The notes under the pieces were generated by a model that did no database searches, was not told the origin of the DNA, and was given only the letters and a program-made list of their open reading frames with translations. Shown in pieces: positions 51,654 through 62,579 of a stretch of 64,000 nt of DNA. Source of the DNA: Arsenophonus sp052171895. GTDB lineage: Bacteria > Pseudomonadota > Gammaproteobacteria > Enterobacterales > Enterobacteriaceae. The translations under genes were made by a program, and so were the position numbers. The stretch is from positions 434,001-498,000 of the forward strand of contig JBQMRN010000001.1 in NCBI GenBank assembly GCA_052171895.1. Reading direction: 5' to 3'. The first letter of the stretch is position 1, and the number at the start of each line of letters is the position of its first letter.

Positions 51654-52432
51654 GTATATCCAGTCCTGTTAGGCAAGATGATTGCCTTTTCTTGCTGGTA
51701 TTATCTGGGTCGATGAATATGAACCTAAGGAGCTACTAGTTGTGGTCGAAGATGCTTATCTAGAGTTAGAAGTGAACTTGACAAAACTTATCAATGCCTG
51801 CTAGCACGTAGCTGGTTAACTGTATCTCCAAGACTTGCTGCTGGATACGGTGCCCTTAGTTTTTGAATGCAATAGCAAAAATATTCCCGGACAGGCAGCA
51901 CTAACGCTGTTTGGTATACAAAACAGTTAATGTGCTGCTTTCATTCCGGAAAGGCATACAACCGAAAGTTAAGGCTGACATGCGGAAGGTCTGCCTAGCA
52001 AAGAGCTGTGCCATGCCGCTAATAAAAAAGCCTTTGATATTTTATTGTTAAAGTTTTTAGAAAAATATCCTGTAGCGATGAATACGCTGGAGAAAGATTG
52101 AGAAGAACTGCCTGCAGTCTACGACTTCCCCCGTTAGCGCAGTTGGTGTTAAAAAAACAACGAATCTGATTGAATCGGTTTTTCCGAGAGTAAAACTAGG
52201 AAGCCGCGGCGCAAAAAACTGTGATTCAAGAAAAACAATCTTTTTAATGCTATTTAAGCTTGCTCCCGTGTCTCCTCTGCTCAGAAAAGCTGGAACTGGA
52301 TAAAGAGAATTTACCTGCTAATCCTGATGCTAAACAACGTCCAATTAAGGATAGAGAACAGATTCACAAAGCATCAGCGCGGAACATGACCATCATTACA
52401 CTAGATTTAGTACACTAGATTTACTAATAACT
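51654..52432 (+). mobile_element. IS256-family remnant, copy 7, right part
   Basis: Continuation of the split copy 7: the second half of the transposase (TTGGTATACAAAACAGTTAA; CGGAAGGTCTGCCTAGCAAA) up to the right repeat CTAGATTTACTAATAACT. Frames are broken. Confidence 0.85.
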
Positions 52433-52908
52433 AAAAAAATTATTCCGCGATGATATGTTTATGTATTTCTTTAGGAAAAATATAAAATTTATAATAATAC
52501 TCGAAATTATTAGCATAGTACTACTACTATATAATAGTAGTATTAGTTTATTTAGTGATAAATAACTATATTTAATTAAGTGTTTTATTTATGAAAAAGG
52601 TGTTTTACTTGCTATGATTATGTTAGCAATTGGTTGTATGATACTAGTGGTTATTAATATTAATTGACGAACACTGCTTAATTTTAAGTTTTTCAAAATT
52701 AACCCATAAAAACAGTTAGGGAAATGATCAACGCAAGATAAAAGCTAAGCACTGTAATCATCACAATTATAGATTAAATTATGAGTCTGAATGTATCGTT
52801 AAATATGATTTAGCATGATAAAATATAATCTGTTTTTGGTTTGAGATGATAGATAGCGAATTTTCATAGGTAAAATTGCTGGTATTTTTTGTAAAATAAG
52901 GTTAATTA
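52433..52908. other. Region upstream of ybjN
   Basis: AT-rich, mostly featureless. A small inverted repeat (TACTACTA 52519-52526 / TAGTAGTA 52535-52542) is visible. One frame around 52600-52668 encodes a hydrophobic helix (GVLLAMIMLAIGCMILVVINI) that might be a YbjC-like remnant, since ybjC lies upstream of ybjN in E. coli. I cannot support it further. Confidence 0.3.
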
Positions 52909-53403
52909 ATGGATTTGATTTGTTTCCCTGACATAGCTAAATTGCGAGAGTGGATTGTTCAATTTAAAACATCATATTTTGAATGTGATAATTGTCAGGC
53001 ATTGCATTTACCACATATGCAAAATATTGATGGTATTTTTGATGCTAAAGTTGATATTGTTGAAAACATATTAGTTTTTTCAGTTTTGGCTGAACTTAAA
53101 CCGACATCGATTATTACTTTATTGGCAAATTTAAGCCAAATTAATGCCAGCACATTAACTGCCAAAGCATTTATGGAAATAAATGATGAAAATTTGCCTA
53201 AACTAGTTGTTAGTCAATCTTTTTCGTTATTGGCGGGAATGACTTGTAATCAATTTTTAAGTTTCCTTCAACAAGCTGAAGTACAGATGGCGGCTATTAT
53301 TTTTGAAGTTTATAACAATGATCTGCTTTATAGCGCTAAAGAAGATATTGACGATGAAGAGCTATCTGATCGACTTTTTCCTGCCCGCTTTTTGCTACAT
53401 TAA
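52909..53403 (+). CDS. ybjN: YbjN family protein
   Basis: 164 residues, resembling E. coli YbjN (about 158), a cytoplasmic protein reported to affect motility, stress response and possibly chaperone-like functions. YFECDNCQALHLPHMQNIDG near the N-terminus and INASTLTAKAFMEINDENLP in the middle are diagnostic. The domain belongs to the YbjN/type III secretion chaperone-like fold group. It has no intact neighbour within several kb; IS256 copies lie on both sides. The open frame and conserved sequence indicate purifying selection. The upstream Shine-Dalgarno is weak (TAAGG). Confidence 0.92.
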   Translation: MDLICFPDIAKLREWIVQFKTSYFECDNCQALHLPHMQNIDGIFDAKVDIVENILVFSVLAELKPTSIITLLANLSQINASTLTAKAFMEINDENLPKLVVSQSFSLLAGMTCNQFLSFLQQAEVQMAAIIFEVYNNDLLYSAKEDIDDEELSDRLFPARFLLH

Positions 53404-53688
53404 GTTATAAAAATAGATGCAATTGGCATCTGCTATTTATGTAGATGAATAATTGATTATCTATCTGTACTTTTAATAAAAAGTAAAGGGAAAATAATAA
53501 ATTTTAGATTTTTTACTTTAAAAGACCTAAGGATTTTGCTAGTTTTTTTGTTAAGCACTTTATTTGCACCTTATCAAGCAATTATTATTCGAATAATAAT
53601 AACCGCTTTCTAAAAGAAATTAGAATATGATTAGTTCATTACAACAATCTTGTACTGTCAATAATATTGAATCGTCCTTTGCTTTAAG

Positions 53689-55111
53689 GAAGTTATTAGC
53701 AAATCATACTGTATGATAGTCAGGCTATGTATGTTCCACTCTTTGCTGATGCTTCATTAATCTGTTCTCCATCCTTAAATTTTGGGATGCTTACCAGCAT
53801 GGTCATAGTAGGTTAAATCTTCTTAGCCAGTTCCAGTTTTTCTTAGCAGATGGGAGCAAGCTTAAATAGCATTGAAAGGATTGTTTTTCTCGAACTATAG
53901 TTCTTAGCAGATCGGATTTATAGTCTTAATTCAATCCGATTCCTAGTTCTTATTGATGAAAAATGTTCTGACGAGAAGTCGTAGAATCCTAGCAGTTCTT
54001 GTCGATCTTTCTCTAGCGTCTTCATCGCAGAAAGGATACCTTCGCTGAAAACCTAGCCAACAAAACATCAAAGATGTTATTAGCGGCATTATGGCTCTCT
54101 GTTAGCCAGACATCCTGCAGCTCATCCTTAATTTTCGCTTGCATGCTTTTTTGGCATGAAAGCAGCATATTAGCTGTTTTATGTACTCAAAACAGCGTTG
54201 TTGCTGCTGTGTATTCGGAAATATCTTTGCGGCATTGCATTCAAAAAAAACAGAGGGCACCCTCCCTCGTAGCAAGCCTAGAAGATATGGTTAAGCAGCT
54301 ATCTGCTAGCAGGGCATTGATAAATTTTCTGAAGTTCCCCTTCTGATTTTTGATAAGCATCTTCAATCATAACTACCTCCTTACGTCCATGCTCAGTGAT
54401 ACCAATAATGAGAACTAGGCAAAGGCGATCTCTTGCCTGACAGGATTGTATATGCCATCGCTAAAGAAATAAACATAGTAGCTATCTCTTAAATCATACA
54501 GGCCCCATTGTTTGTTTTCTTCAAGCCATTGCTGTTTCAGTTTGCTAATGCTATTGTCTTGTCAGAGAGAGATCATGTGTTTTTTTACCGATATGAGCGG
54601 CCCCTCCTCATGTGCTTTTCGTAAAAATTACCGATGGAGATGCCTTGCAGTTACAGCCATGATAGACAACTCTTCGCTGATTTTTTCACGGCTTAGATAA
54701 TACGGTAGAAACGAGCTGTTAAAACATATTCTATTGACGTTGCGATCTCTGATCTTAGCACTTTAATCTCAGCATACCCAATATCAGTTTGTATGGTTCG
54801 CTGTGGAATATAGCTGTTATGAACCGATGGCATAACGCCAGCGCCTCTGGATTAGGCTGCATTCAAGATGTTGTTGCAGATTGCTTCGAGCTCATTCTCA
54901 ACGGCGGTAGCTATTAGCTAGCTGCCATCATTACAGATGGGTTCATGCAGGGGATCAGAGATAAAATCTAATTTCGCAGATACTTGTCCTGTCTGGTAGA
55001 CTTTTCATGGCATATCATCTCTTTATTGTTGAAGTTATTCACGAAATCAATCAGCAGCAGGATATATGCCACAATCTCCGAAACCTCATATACGAGAAAT
55101 GAGCATAACTC
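53689..55111 (-). mobile_element. IS256-family remnant, copy 9 (full length)
   Basis: A reverse-strand copy from AGTTATTAGCAAATCATACT to GAGAAATGAGCATAACTC. The right-hand end of the window sequence contains the HLIVVEVIHEINQ-like leader shared by all copies. Transposase frames are broken throughout. Confidence 0.88.
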
Positions 55112-55211
55112 TGCTTCTCCAAGAATTACCTTAATCCGATAAAATAGAAATCGATAAAAAATTAATAATAATTTTGTATTCTTCTTTAGTAGATTTTTTG
55201 GTATGGGATAT

Positions 55212-55470
55212 GTGTTTTGTCTAAGATTATTATATAGACCATCTTCGCATAGAGGAGCTCTATTCATGGCAAAACGGCTACTGAGGGATATAATTGAGGA
55301 AAATATCATGATGATGATGGTTCATTGTCAGACAACTACAATATCTAAAATCAGTGCTGCTATTCAGGCTAGAATAGCAGAGCCTCTGCGTCTATTTTGG
55401 CTAAGAGTTATGGCATATCCGAACTTACATTTGCTAAAAAGGGTAAAAATAAGATGATGTTGATGATCGA
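55212..55470 (+). mobile_element. IS481-family remnant (5' end)
   Basis: This starts with the IS481 terminal repeat (TGTCTAAGATTATTATATAG) and encodes the N-terminal region in one 84-codon frame: VHCQTTTISKISAAIQARIAEP, then a frameshifted LAKSYGISELTFAK. It is followed directly by the IS1595 end. The combination is repeated in inverted orientation at 58.4-59.3 kb. Confidence 0.75.
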
Positions 55471-56040
55471 CTATGTTGGTAAGGGTTGTTGTTTCGCTTG
55501 AAGAGCAATTTGTAGTCACGTCTGTATTTCAATTGTTTCAATTTTAAATAATCTTCTCCAGGCTAGATAATTCGGTAAATAAAACAGACTCTGTGCCATT
55601 GAATTTACTCAGGAATCCTTTTAATCGGGTGAGGGTGATATAACTGTTCACATTTTGAATATGGAATTTCTTACTAATAATTTTTTGATTACTCAATCTT
55701 ATTAGGCGATTAGTGAGTAATTTTATGCTCGCTAGCAAAGGTTTCGTATCATTTAGCTCCATCCGAGCAAAGGATGGACTCTTTATCGATGATAAACTCA
55801 AGAAAAGGGCTAATGCACTCTGGATTAAACTCTTCAAGAATCTGATTGATTGGTTACATGACCATGTCGATTTCTGGCGATTAACACTGTAATTTGTTCT
55901 TTCCTTTTATTTTTCTCTCCTTCGTTTTCTAGTTTTCCTATGTGGAATATAATCTTTTCCTTTAAAAGGATTAAGAAAAATATTTTGTTGACTTCAACAA
56001 TACCACTTAGTGGATTTATGGTAGCTGGTCCGCCCGTTGA
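55471..56040 (-). mobile_element. IS1595-family remnant (5'-truncated)
   Basis: The 3' half of an ISXO2-type transposase on the reverse strand, near-identical to the corresponding half at 58.5-59.08 kb. Its opposite strand encodes the frame LFIDDELKKRANAL... It is truncated by IS256 copy 10 at 56041. Confidence 0.8.
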
Positions 56041-57454
56041 GAGTTATGCTTATTTTTCCTGTATGAGGTTTCGGATATTGTGCATATCTTGCTGATTGAT
56101 TTCGTGAATAACTTCAATAACAGAGAGATGATATGCCATGAAAAGTCTACCAGACAGGTATACGCGAAGTTAGATATTATCTCTAATCCCCTGCATGAAC
56201 CCATCTGTAATGATGGCAGGTAGCTAATAACTACCGCCGTTGAGGTGAGCTCTAAGCCATCTGCAATAATATCTTGAATGCCGCCTAATCCAGAGGCGCT
56301 GGCGTTATGCCATCGATTCATAACAGCTATTTCCACGGCGAACTATACAGACTGGTATTAACGATATTGAAATTAAAGTGCTTAAGGTCAGGGATCGCAG
56401 TGGCAACGGAATATGCTTCAACAGTTCGTTCCTACCGCCTTATTTGAAGCATGCAAAAAGCTCAAGAGTTGCTATCATTGGCTTGATACCTGTGCGAGCC
56501 CCATATCTTAACCGGTGATTTTACAAAATCTCTGTGGCGTTTATTGATAAAAAAGCAGATGGTCTCTCTGCCAGTAATCAGGAGACTAAAAGAGGAATGG
56601 CTTGAAGAGCATAAGGCAATGCTGCCTACTTAATTAAGTGATACGCGCTACGGTTATTTCTTGGGTCGATAGCATATACAATATCCTGTCAGGAAAAATG
56701 ATCGCCTATGTCTGCTTGTCATTATCGATGTCACCGAGCATGGATATAAGGCGTTAGTTACGGTCGAAATGCTTATCGAGAGTCAAAAGCGAATTGATCC
56801 AAACTTTTTAATGGCCTGTGAGTGCATGGCTTAAGCATATCTCCTAAGCTTGCTGCGGGAGAGGATGCCCTTGGTTTTTGAAATGTAATGTCAAGACATT
56901 CTCTGATATACAGCACCAACGTTTTTGGGTACACAAAACAACTAATGTGCTGGCTTCACTCCCCAAATGCATTCAATCGAAAGTTAAGGCTGAGCTGCGG
57001 AAGGTTTGGCTAGCAGAGAGAGCCATGATAGCACTAATAAATCCATTGATGTTTTGTTGGCAAGATTTTTAGCGAAGGTGTATCCTGCAGCGATGAAGAT
57101 GCTGGAGAAAGATCGCAAATAACTGCTGGCATTCTACGACTTCCTGTCAGAACAGTTGGCATCAATAAGAACGAAAATCTGATTGAATCGACTTTTACAA
57201 CAGTGAGGCTACGAGGCTTAACGCGGGAAGAACTGTGGTTTGAGAAAACAACCCTTTCAATGCTATTTAAGCTTGCTCCAGTCTGCTCAGAAAAGCTGGA
57301 ACCACCGGCTATAAGGAGATTTACCTGCTTGAACCCCTCCTCTATCCTGTGGAGGAGGTAAATTCCGTCCAGTTTAAGGATGGAGAACATATTCACAAAG
57401 CATCAGAGTGCAAGAATATATCCTCCATCATACACTATGATTTGCTAATAAGTC
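56041..57454 (+). mobile_element. IS256-family remnant, copy 10 (full length)
   Basis: 1.41 kb from GAGTTATGCTTATTTTTCCT to TATGATTTGCTAATAAGTC. Readable pieces include VHKTTNVLASLPKCIQSKVKAEL and RKVWLAERAM. Several frameshifts. A small quasi-palindrome (CCTCCTC / GAGGAGG, 57336-57358) is inserted near the 3' end, absent from other copies. Confidence 0.88.
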
Positions 57455-57734
57455 TACAAAACGCACCCTATCTTCTCTGGTACGTTTATTTTTATGTTTT
57501 ATGGGGGTTATTGGGGTAAAAATTATAAGAAAAGGCTCAGAATCGATTACAGGTTGTTTTAAAACTGGATATGATAATTAATTTTGATCACTAATTTAAA
57601 AATTAGCTAATTTTGATAAATAATTTTACTTTTTAAAATCGTTCGATTTTGGATAGTACTAAAAATACTTATCCAAAATAGTTAAATTAATTTATGGATA
57701 GGCATATTAATTCGTACATCCTTTTCAGTTAGTT
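57455..57734. other. AT-rich intergenic stretch with small hairpins
   Basis: No gene recognised. AAAATCGTTCGATTTT near 57637 and GGATAGTA...TACTTATCC at 57651-57674 are small inverted repeats, placed where a terminator for the minus-strand HU gene could be. Confidence 0.3.
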
Positions 57735-58010
57735 ATTTGATGCTTTTTTTAAACCTTTACTCGCTTTAAAACTTGCTATAGTTTACAGCAGTAATTTTAA
57801 GTGGTTCGCCTGTTTTTATATTGTCTCCTTCTCTGGCTCTGGTTGCTTTTTGCTTAAATTGAAAGTTACCAAAGCCAACTAGTTGTATATCATTTATAGC
57901 CTTTAATTCTTTTTGTCACGGTTTCAATAAATGAATTAAGTTATTTTCTAGAGTTTTTTGTTAAATCTGCTTTTCAACAATTTTATTGATGAGTTCTGTT
58001 TTGTTCATGT
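57735..58010 (-). pseudogene. HU-family DNA-binding protein, pseudogene
   Basis: Reverse translation reads MNKTELINKIVEKQ, stop, KTLENNL, then QLVGFGNFQFKQKATRA and TGEPLKITAVNYSKF. These match the HU fold in order: N-terminal helices, the VGFG(T/N)F beta strand and the arm TG..IKI.A. There is an internal stop after residue 15 and at least one frameshift. Which HU paralogue (hupA, hupB or a mobile-element homologue) is unclear. Confidence 0.8.
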
Positions 58011-58032
58011 AGTGCCTGAGTAAATAAGGGCT

Positions 58033-59080
58033 ATGTTGGCAATGGTTATTTGGTGGAAATCCCTTATACTGTATGAAGGATTTTTGTTACAGAGGTTGCT
58101 ATAAAAAAGTAAAAAATTATACAGATCTAAAGAGATCTCTTTCTTAACCTCCATGCCAACATAAAGCTGCATTTCATTACTTGGTTTGGTAATAATCTAT
58201 CGGATAATATCAATTCGTGCATTGAAGCAACTTACTGCACTTTATCCTGCCCATATTGTTACACTGAACATGTTATCCGATGGGGAGATTCATTAAGGTT
58301 TTACAGATATTGTTTCAAAATCCCCGATTGCAGGAAAATATTTAACAATTTTACTGAAGTCCTCTAGCGAAACTAGATCATAATGTAAATGATTTAGTTA
58401 TCTTCAATGTATATTGAATAGCTTGACTTTACGGGAGTCAGCAAAACAAACAGGCATTGATTTAAAAATAGCGTTTAAATGGGGTGTCACTGCTTCTTTG
58501 CTTTATCGGTGATAGCTAACATAAATGCACTAAGTGCTATTGTTGAAGTCGATGAAACATTTTTCTTTAAATCCTTTAAAAGGAAGCGTTTATATCCCAC
58601 ATAGGAAAGTTAGAAAACGCGGGAAAAGGAGGAGATAAAAAGAAAGAAGGAATCACGATCTTAATCGCCCAAGATCGATAGGGTCGTTATCTGAGCGATG
58701 AAATTCTTGAAGAGGTTTAATGCAGAGTATCTTAGCCCTTTTCTTGAGTTTATCATCGATAAAGAGTCCATCTTTTGCTCGGATGGAGCTAAATGATACG
58801 AAACCTTTGCTAGCGAGCATAAAATTGCTCATCAATCGCCTAATAAAATTGGATAATCAAAAAATTATTAGTAAGAAATTCCATATTCAAAATGTGAACA
58901 GTTATATCACCCTCACCCGATTAAAAGGATGCCTGAGTAGATTCAATGGAACAGGGTCCATTTTATTTATCGAATTATCCAGCTTGGAGAAGATTATTTA
59001 AAATTGAAACAATTGAAATACAGATGTAACTACAAATTGCTCTTTAAGCAAAGTAACAACCTTTGCCAAGATAGTCATAG
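58033..59080 (+). mobile_element. IS1595-family remnant (near full length)
   Basis: 1.05 kb between TTGGCAATGGTTATTTGG and AACAACCTTTGCCAA, the terminal inverted repeats. The transposase has the VEVDETFF block near 58545 and VNSYITLTRLKGCLS near 58900 in different frames. Dead. Confidence 0.85.
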
Positions 59081-59295
59081 TCGATCATCAACATCATTTT
59101 ATTTTTTCCTTTTAGGAAGAGTAAAAGTTCGAATATGCCATAACGCTTAGCCAAAGTAGATGGAAAAGGTTTTTGCCTGACGATGAATCCTCATCATCAT
59201 GATATTTTGTCATCATTTATATTCCTCAGTAGCTATTTTCCATGAATAGGAGTGTGTGACGAGGTCCTATATAATATATCCTGGACTAAATAGAT
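59081..59295 (-). mobile_element. IS481-family remnant (5' end)
   Basis: The reverse strand encodes the N-terminal region of the IS481 transposase (AKYHDDEDSSSGK..., AKRYGI-like) and ends with the terminal repeat (TATAATATATCCTGGACTA). It mirrors 55.2-55.5 kb in inverted orientation. Confidence 0.7.
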
Positions 59296-59445
59296 AGAAA
59301 AACAAAGTACAAATAGTGATTTTGATATAAAAATTAGCACGACATAAAAATGTTTTGTTAGGATACTGAATTATAATGAGATAGTGGTATTTATTTATTG
59401 AGTATGTGGTTGGATAAATGTTGAATTTTATTGTTGGAGAAATGC

Positions 59446-60114
59446 ATGTCATCGCTAAGTCAAGAAGCGCATCTTGTTCGTCAAGCACTAGAAGCTCGTG
59501 GTCTTGAAACCCCACTTTGCGGTCAGTCTCTTTCCTTAAATGAGTGTAAACAACAGATTGAGGAGCATATGGGTGAAATTATGCGTTTACTTAATCTTGA
59601 TCTTAGTGATGATAGCTTACTGGAAACACCTAAGCGTGTCGCTAAAATGTATGTTGACGAAATTTTCTCAGGGCTCGATTATAATAATTTTCCTAAAATT
59701 ACTTTGATTAAAAATAAAATGGATTTCGATGAAATGGTGACGGTTCGTGATATTACTTTAACTAGTATCTGTGAGCATCATTTTGTCACCATAGATGGTA
59801 AGGCGACAGTGGCCTATATCCCAAAGGATAAAGTGATTGGTTTATCTAAAATTAATCGTATTCTTCAATTCTTTTCTCAACGACCACAAGTTCAAGAACG
59901 TTTAACCCAGCAGATTTTAATTGCGTTACAAACTTTATTAGGTACAAGTAATGTCGCAGTTTCAATTGATGCTTTTCATTATTGTGTCAAAGCTAGAGGC
60001 GTTCGTGATGTAAGCAGTAGCACAATGACAACCTCGCTAGGTGGCTTATTTAAAACTAGTAAAAATACCCGTCAGGAGTTTTTACGTAATATTTCTCGTC
60101 TACGAGACCGTTAA
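59446..60114 (+). CDS. folE: GTP cyclohydrolase I
   Basis: FolE converts GTP to 7,8-dihydroneopterin triphosphate, the first step of folate (and queuosine precursor) synthesis in the cytoplasm. It has 222 residues from the ATG at 59446 (E. coli 222), chosen because MSSLSQEAHLV aligns with the family start and GGAG lies 6 nt upstream. Conserved blocks are NLDLSDDSLLETPKRVAKMY, TLTSICEHHFVTIDG (zinc Cys and His), LSKINRILQFFSQRPQVQER and HYCVKARGV (third zinc Cys). It is flanked downstream by a yeiB remnant, as in E. coli. No frameshift. Confidence 0.97.
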   Translation: MSSLSQEAHLVRQALEARGLETPLCGQSLSLNECKQQIEEHMGEIMRLLNLDLSDDSLLETPKRVAKMYVDEIFSGLDYNNFPKITLIKNKMDFDEMVTVRDITLTSICEHHFVTIDGKATVAYIPKDKVIGLSKINRILQFFSQRPQVQERLTQQILIALQTLLGTSNVAVSIDAFHYCVKARGVRDVSSSTMTTSLGGLFKTSKNTRQEFLRNISRLRDR

Positions 60115-60139
60115 TTAATATTTCTTATAAAGCCAAGTG

Positions 60140-60173
60140 GCAGAAAATTGAATAAATTAATCTAATTTTCTGC
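60140..60173 (+). terminator. Inverted repeat downstream of folE
   Basis: GCAGAAAATT (60140-60149) pairs perfectly with AATTTTCTGC (60164-60173) around a 14-nt loop, 25 nt after the folE stop. No T-run follows, so the terminator role is only suggested by position. Confidence 0.4.
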
Positions 60174-60229
60174 ATGGAAGCAGCGCTATTTTACTGGTTA
60201 ATATTTTTGGTTTTAGGTTATCTGAATTC

Positions 60230-60630
60230 GATTATCTGAATCCAGTTTATGCTTTTAGCATATTAACTGGGGAGATATCTAAAGTTGGATATTTTAAATA
60301 TCTTTGTATAGCGAAAATTTCTGCTTATTTTAGTTTGTTATTTGGTGATGCAACCTTTCAATTTTTGTCTAAGCAAAGTTTACATTGGAATTAAATTCAT
60401 CTGTTTATCTTGGCTATAATTATCTGTTACATGGCATTATTGGATTATAGGATGGAGATATTCTATTGCCTTATGCCTTCAGGAGAGGAGGCTATAAGCA
60501 ATAAAATTGATTTATTTGTTAGCTCCAGGATGATAGCAGAGATAGTATGGTTTTTTGCTAAAATCGCTGTTTTTGTCATATATTTTCATCATCACCCCAT
60601 CCATGATTTAAGTTTTTATGGCAGAAAATA
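60230..60630 (+). pseudogene. yeiB: yeiB (DUF418/DUF1624 membrane protein) remnant
   Basis: SLLFGDATFQFLSKQSLHW, stop, HLFILAIIICYMALLDYRM matches the E. coli YeiB stretch FALLFGAGLQ ... RLTLLVLLGFIHGLLFWDGD. A loosely related QEAISNKI-type piece follows. Most of the 385-residue protein is gone. It lies immediately downstream of folE, as yeiB does in E. coli. Confidence 0.65.
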
Positions 60631-60689
60631 GGTAAAATCTTTCATTATAAAAACTAGTTCAAGAGAAACGCTAGATTATGAAAAAACGC

Positions 60690-61222
60690 ACTAGAAAACA
60701 TAGGAATAGGACTGGAACTGTTAACGGAAACCTCAATGTGATCCAGTCAGTGCATATTGGCGATAACGACTCAGGGGGGTATGAGCTAATGGTGACGCAA
60801 ACGTAGCATTTTATGCTAATATAATGCAAAAGTTGGAGACTGGAGTAACATCAGTCTTTATTGGCCAGGCAATGCTGAAGTTGATGGCAGGATCAATACC
60901 CATCCCTTAGCAATTTACATATCATATGTGGCAGTAAAATCGCTGTTTATCAAGAAAATGTTAATGTTCATGGGCTAATTTTTAGAGGAAATCTCAGTTG
61001 TGTTGATAGCTTAATAATACCTTTGTGCGTTATATTCGATTGGTAGTATATGCAAGAAGTTCAGATATAACGAGGGCGCGTGGCCACACGAGGTCTATCG
61101 TGATGAGTCACTGCATGTAATTACATGCGTGATTAACTTTAATATTGATGAATATCCTGATTTTTTTATCGGGGCGCCATACAAAATATTAATGGTAACT
61201 AGATAAATCTGTGGTTAATGTG
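60690..61222 (+). pseudogene. Prophage tail-fibre protein, C-terminal remnant (copy 2)
   Basis: Homologous to 23047-23541. Pieces include VHIGDNDSG, AFYANIIQKVGDWSN, AEVDGRINT, YRDESLHVITCVINFNIDEYP and the terminal NGN..NLWLM. Frameshifted and truncated at the N-terminus. A short GC-rich palindrome (GCGTGGCCACACG, about 61077) is inserted relative to copy 1. Confidence 0.6.
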
Positions 61223-61765
61223 ATGAAAATATTGAAATTTTATCTCTGCTATCAGCAGAATTCTTTTTATAAAAAAAGCTATAATTTTCTATATTGTGCA
61301 ATTTTCTTATATCTAAAGATGGTTAGGAAATTGGTATGAGTGAAAAAAAACTTTTTAGCCAACGACGATGAAAGTCGAATACGAAGACAACGGGCTGGTA
61401 ATACGCGCTCAATGGGTTAAGATATCAGCGGCTTCTATCCAGAAAGGTGTAGAATAGCAAAAGTATAAGAATGATCTAAAGAGGCGGCCCTAACCGAAAA
61501 TGATGTTTTATCGATGCTTAAGTTGTTCCGCGCGAGACGCTATACAGCAGATGAACTCAAGGAGAAAACTATCCATAATAAGCAAGATTATCTAGTTGAA
61601 CAGGCGGGAAAATTTATAGCGCTGTTGCGCAGTCTGCTTCAGAGTTCGACACATAGTTATAGAAGTCAAAAACCTTTACTGCTGGTCTGAAAAAATATCC
61701 TGTGCTTATTAAACCGGCTTGATATTAACACCGCGCCAGATATTAATTAGGCGGAAATACTACAG
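61222..61765 (+). pseudogene. Tail-fibre assembly protein (Tfa-like), pseudogene, copy 2
   Basis: Pieces MKVEYEDNGLVIRAQW, DISGFYPERC, TADELKEKTIHNKQDYLVEQ, AGKFIALL and KKYPVLI.RLDINTAPDINW occur in order. The last block is the typical C-terminus of Tfa/gpG-family proteins. Several frameshifts. It overlaps the end of the tail-fibre remnant, as in tailed phages. Confidence 0.68.
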
Positions 61766-62579
61766 AAAGGAAGATAAAATTGAACATCACAGAGGTCGCC
61801 ATGACAATGTAGTTAAACGCGAGACGTTGCGTAGATAGGTTTTGGTAATAGTGCTTGTTACATGGGATGAATCAAAATGCCATTTGTATCTTCTCCAGGA
61901 ATTGAAGTATACGATTGCATCCTAGCTAATTAAAGGTTCAGTATCACAATAAAATACGCTTTTTGGAGGGAAGTTTGAGTTAACAGTTTGCTTATCTCTA
62001 TCGTCCATTCATCCCTAAATTTTCTGCATGGTGTTAGATTGCAAGCGAAAATTTTATGACAGGTATTTTTACCTTATGCCAAGCATTCCTAGTAACCCAG
62101 AATAAATTAGTCACGTAAATCAGAGAGTTTGCTTGACAGATAGGTGAAGTAGCAAGAACGGATATTTTATCTTAATTGAATGGATCACCGTTGCAGATAA
62201 ATCAATTCGTTGAAGGATTTTTAATAGGGCAAGGTAATGTGGAACGCCTACAGGAATTTCAACACGTAATACTTCTGGTGTAACAGTATGAATATTTGTA
62301 GCGATTAGAGCTGTATATCCTGAGTCAGTGTTTTGCCGTTAATTTTATGATGTTTTTGTGTTGCATTTTTTAGCCAGATTTATAGTTTCCATTAAACTAG
62401 GTTTTCTTAAATCTGAATTTAAGCTAAGATTTTGATTAAAATCAGCAATTAGATAAGGTTTTTAAAGTAACTAGAAAAGGCTAAAATAATAATAGGTTAT
62501 ATGAGATAGTATAAAATAACTAAAAAAAAGATTTTAGCGAAAATTGTTAATTTGCTTAAATTATAAGCAGATTTTTGGG
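61766..62579. other. Unassigned, probably prophage-derived stretch
   Basis: No open frame of note. The minus strand between 62,160 and 62,300 reads HTVTPEVLRVEIPVGVPHYL and LALLKILQRIDLS, which looks like a degraded coding stretch that I cannot name. The stretch separates a tail-fibre assembly remnant from an invertase remnant. Confidence 0.3.
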
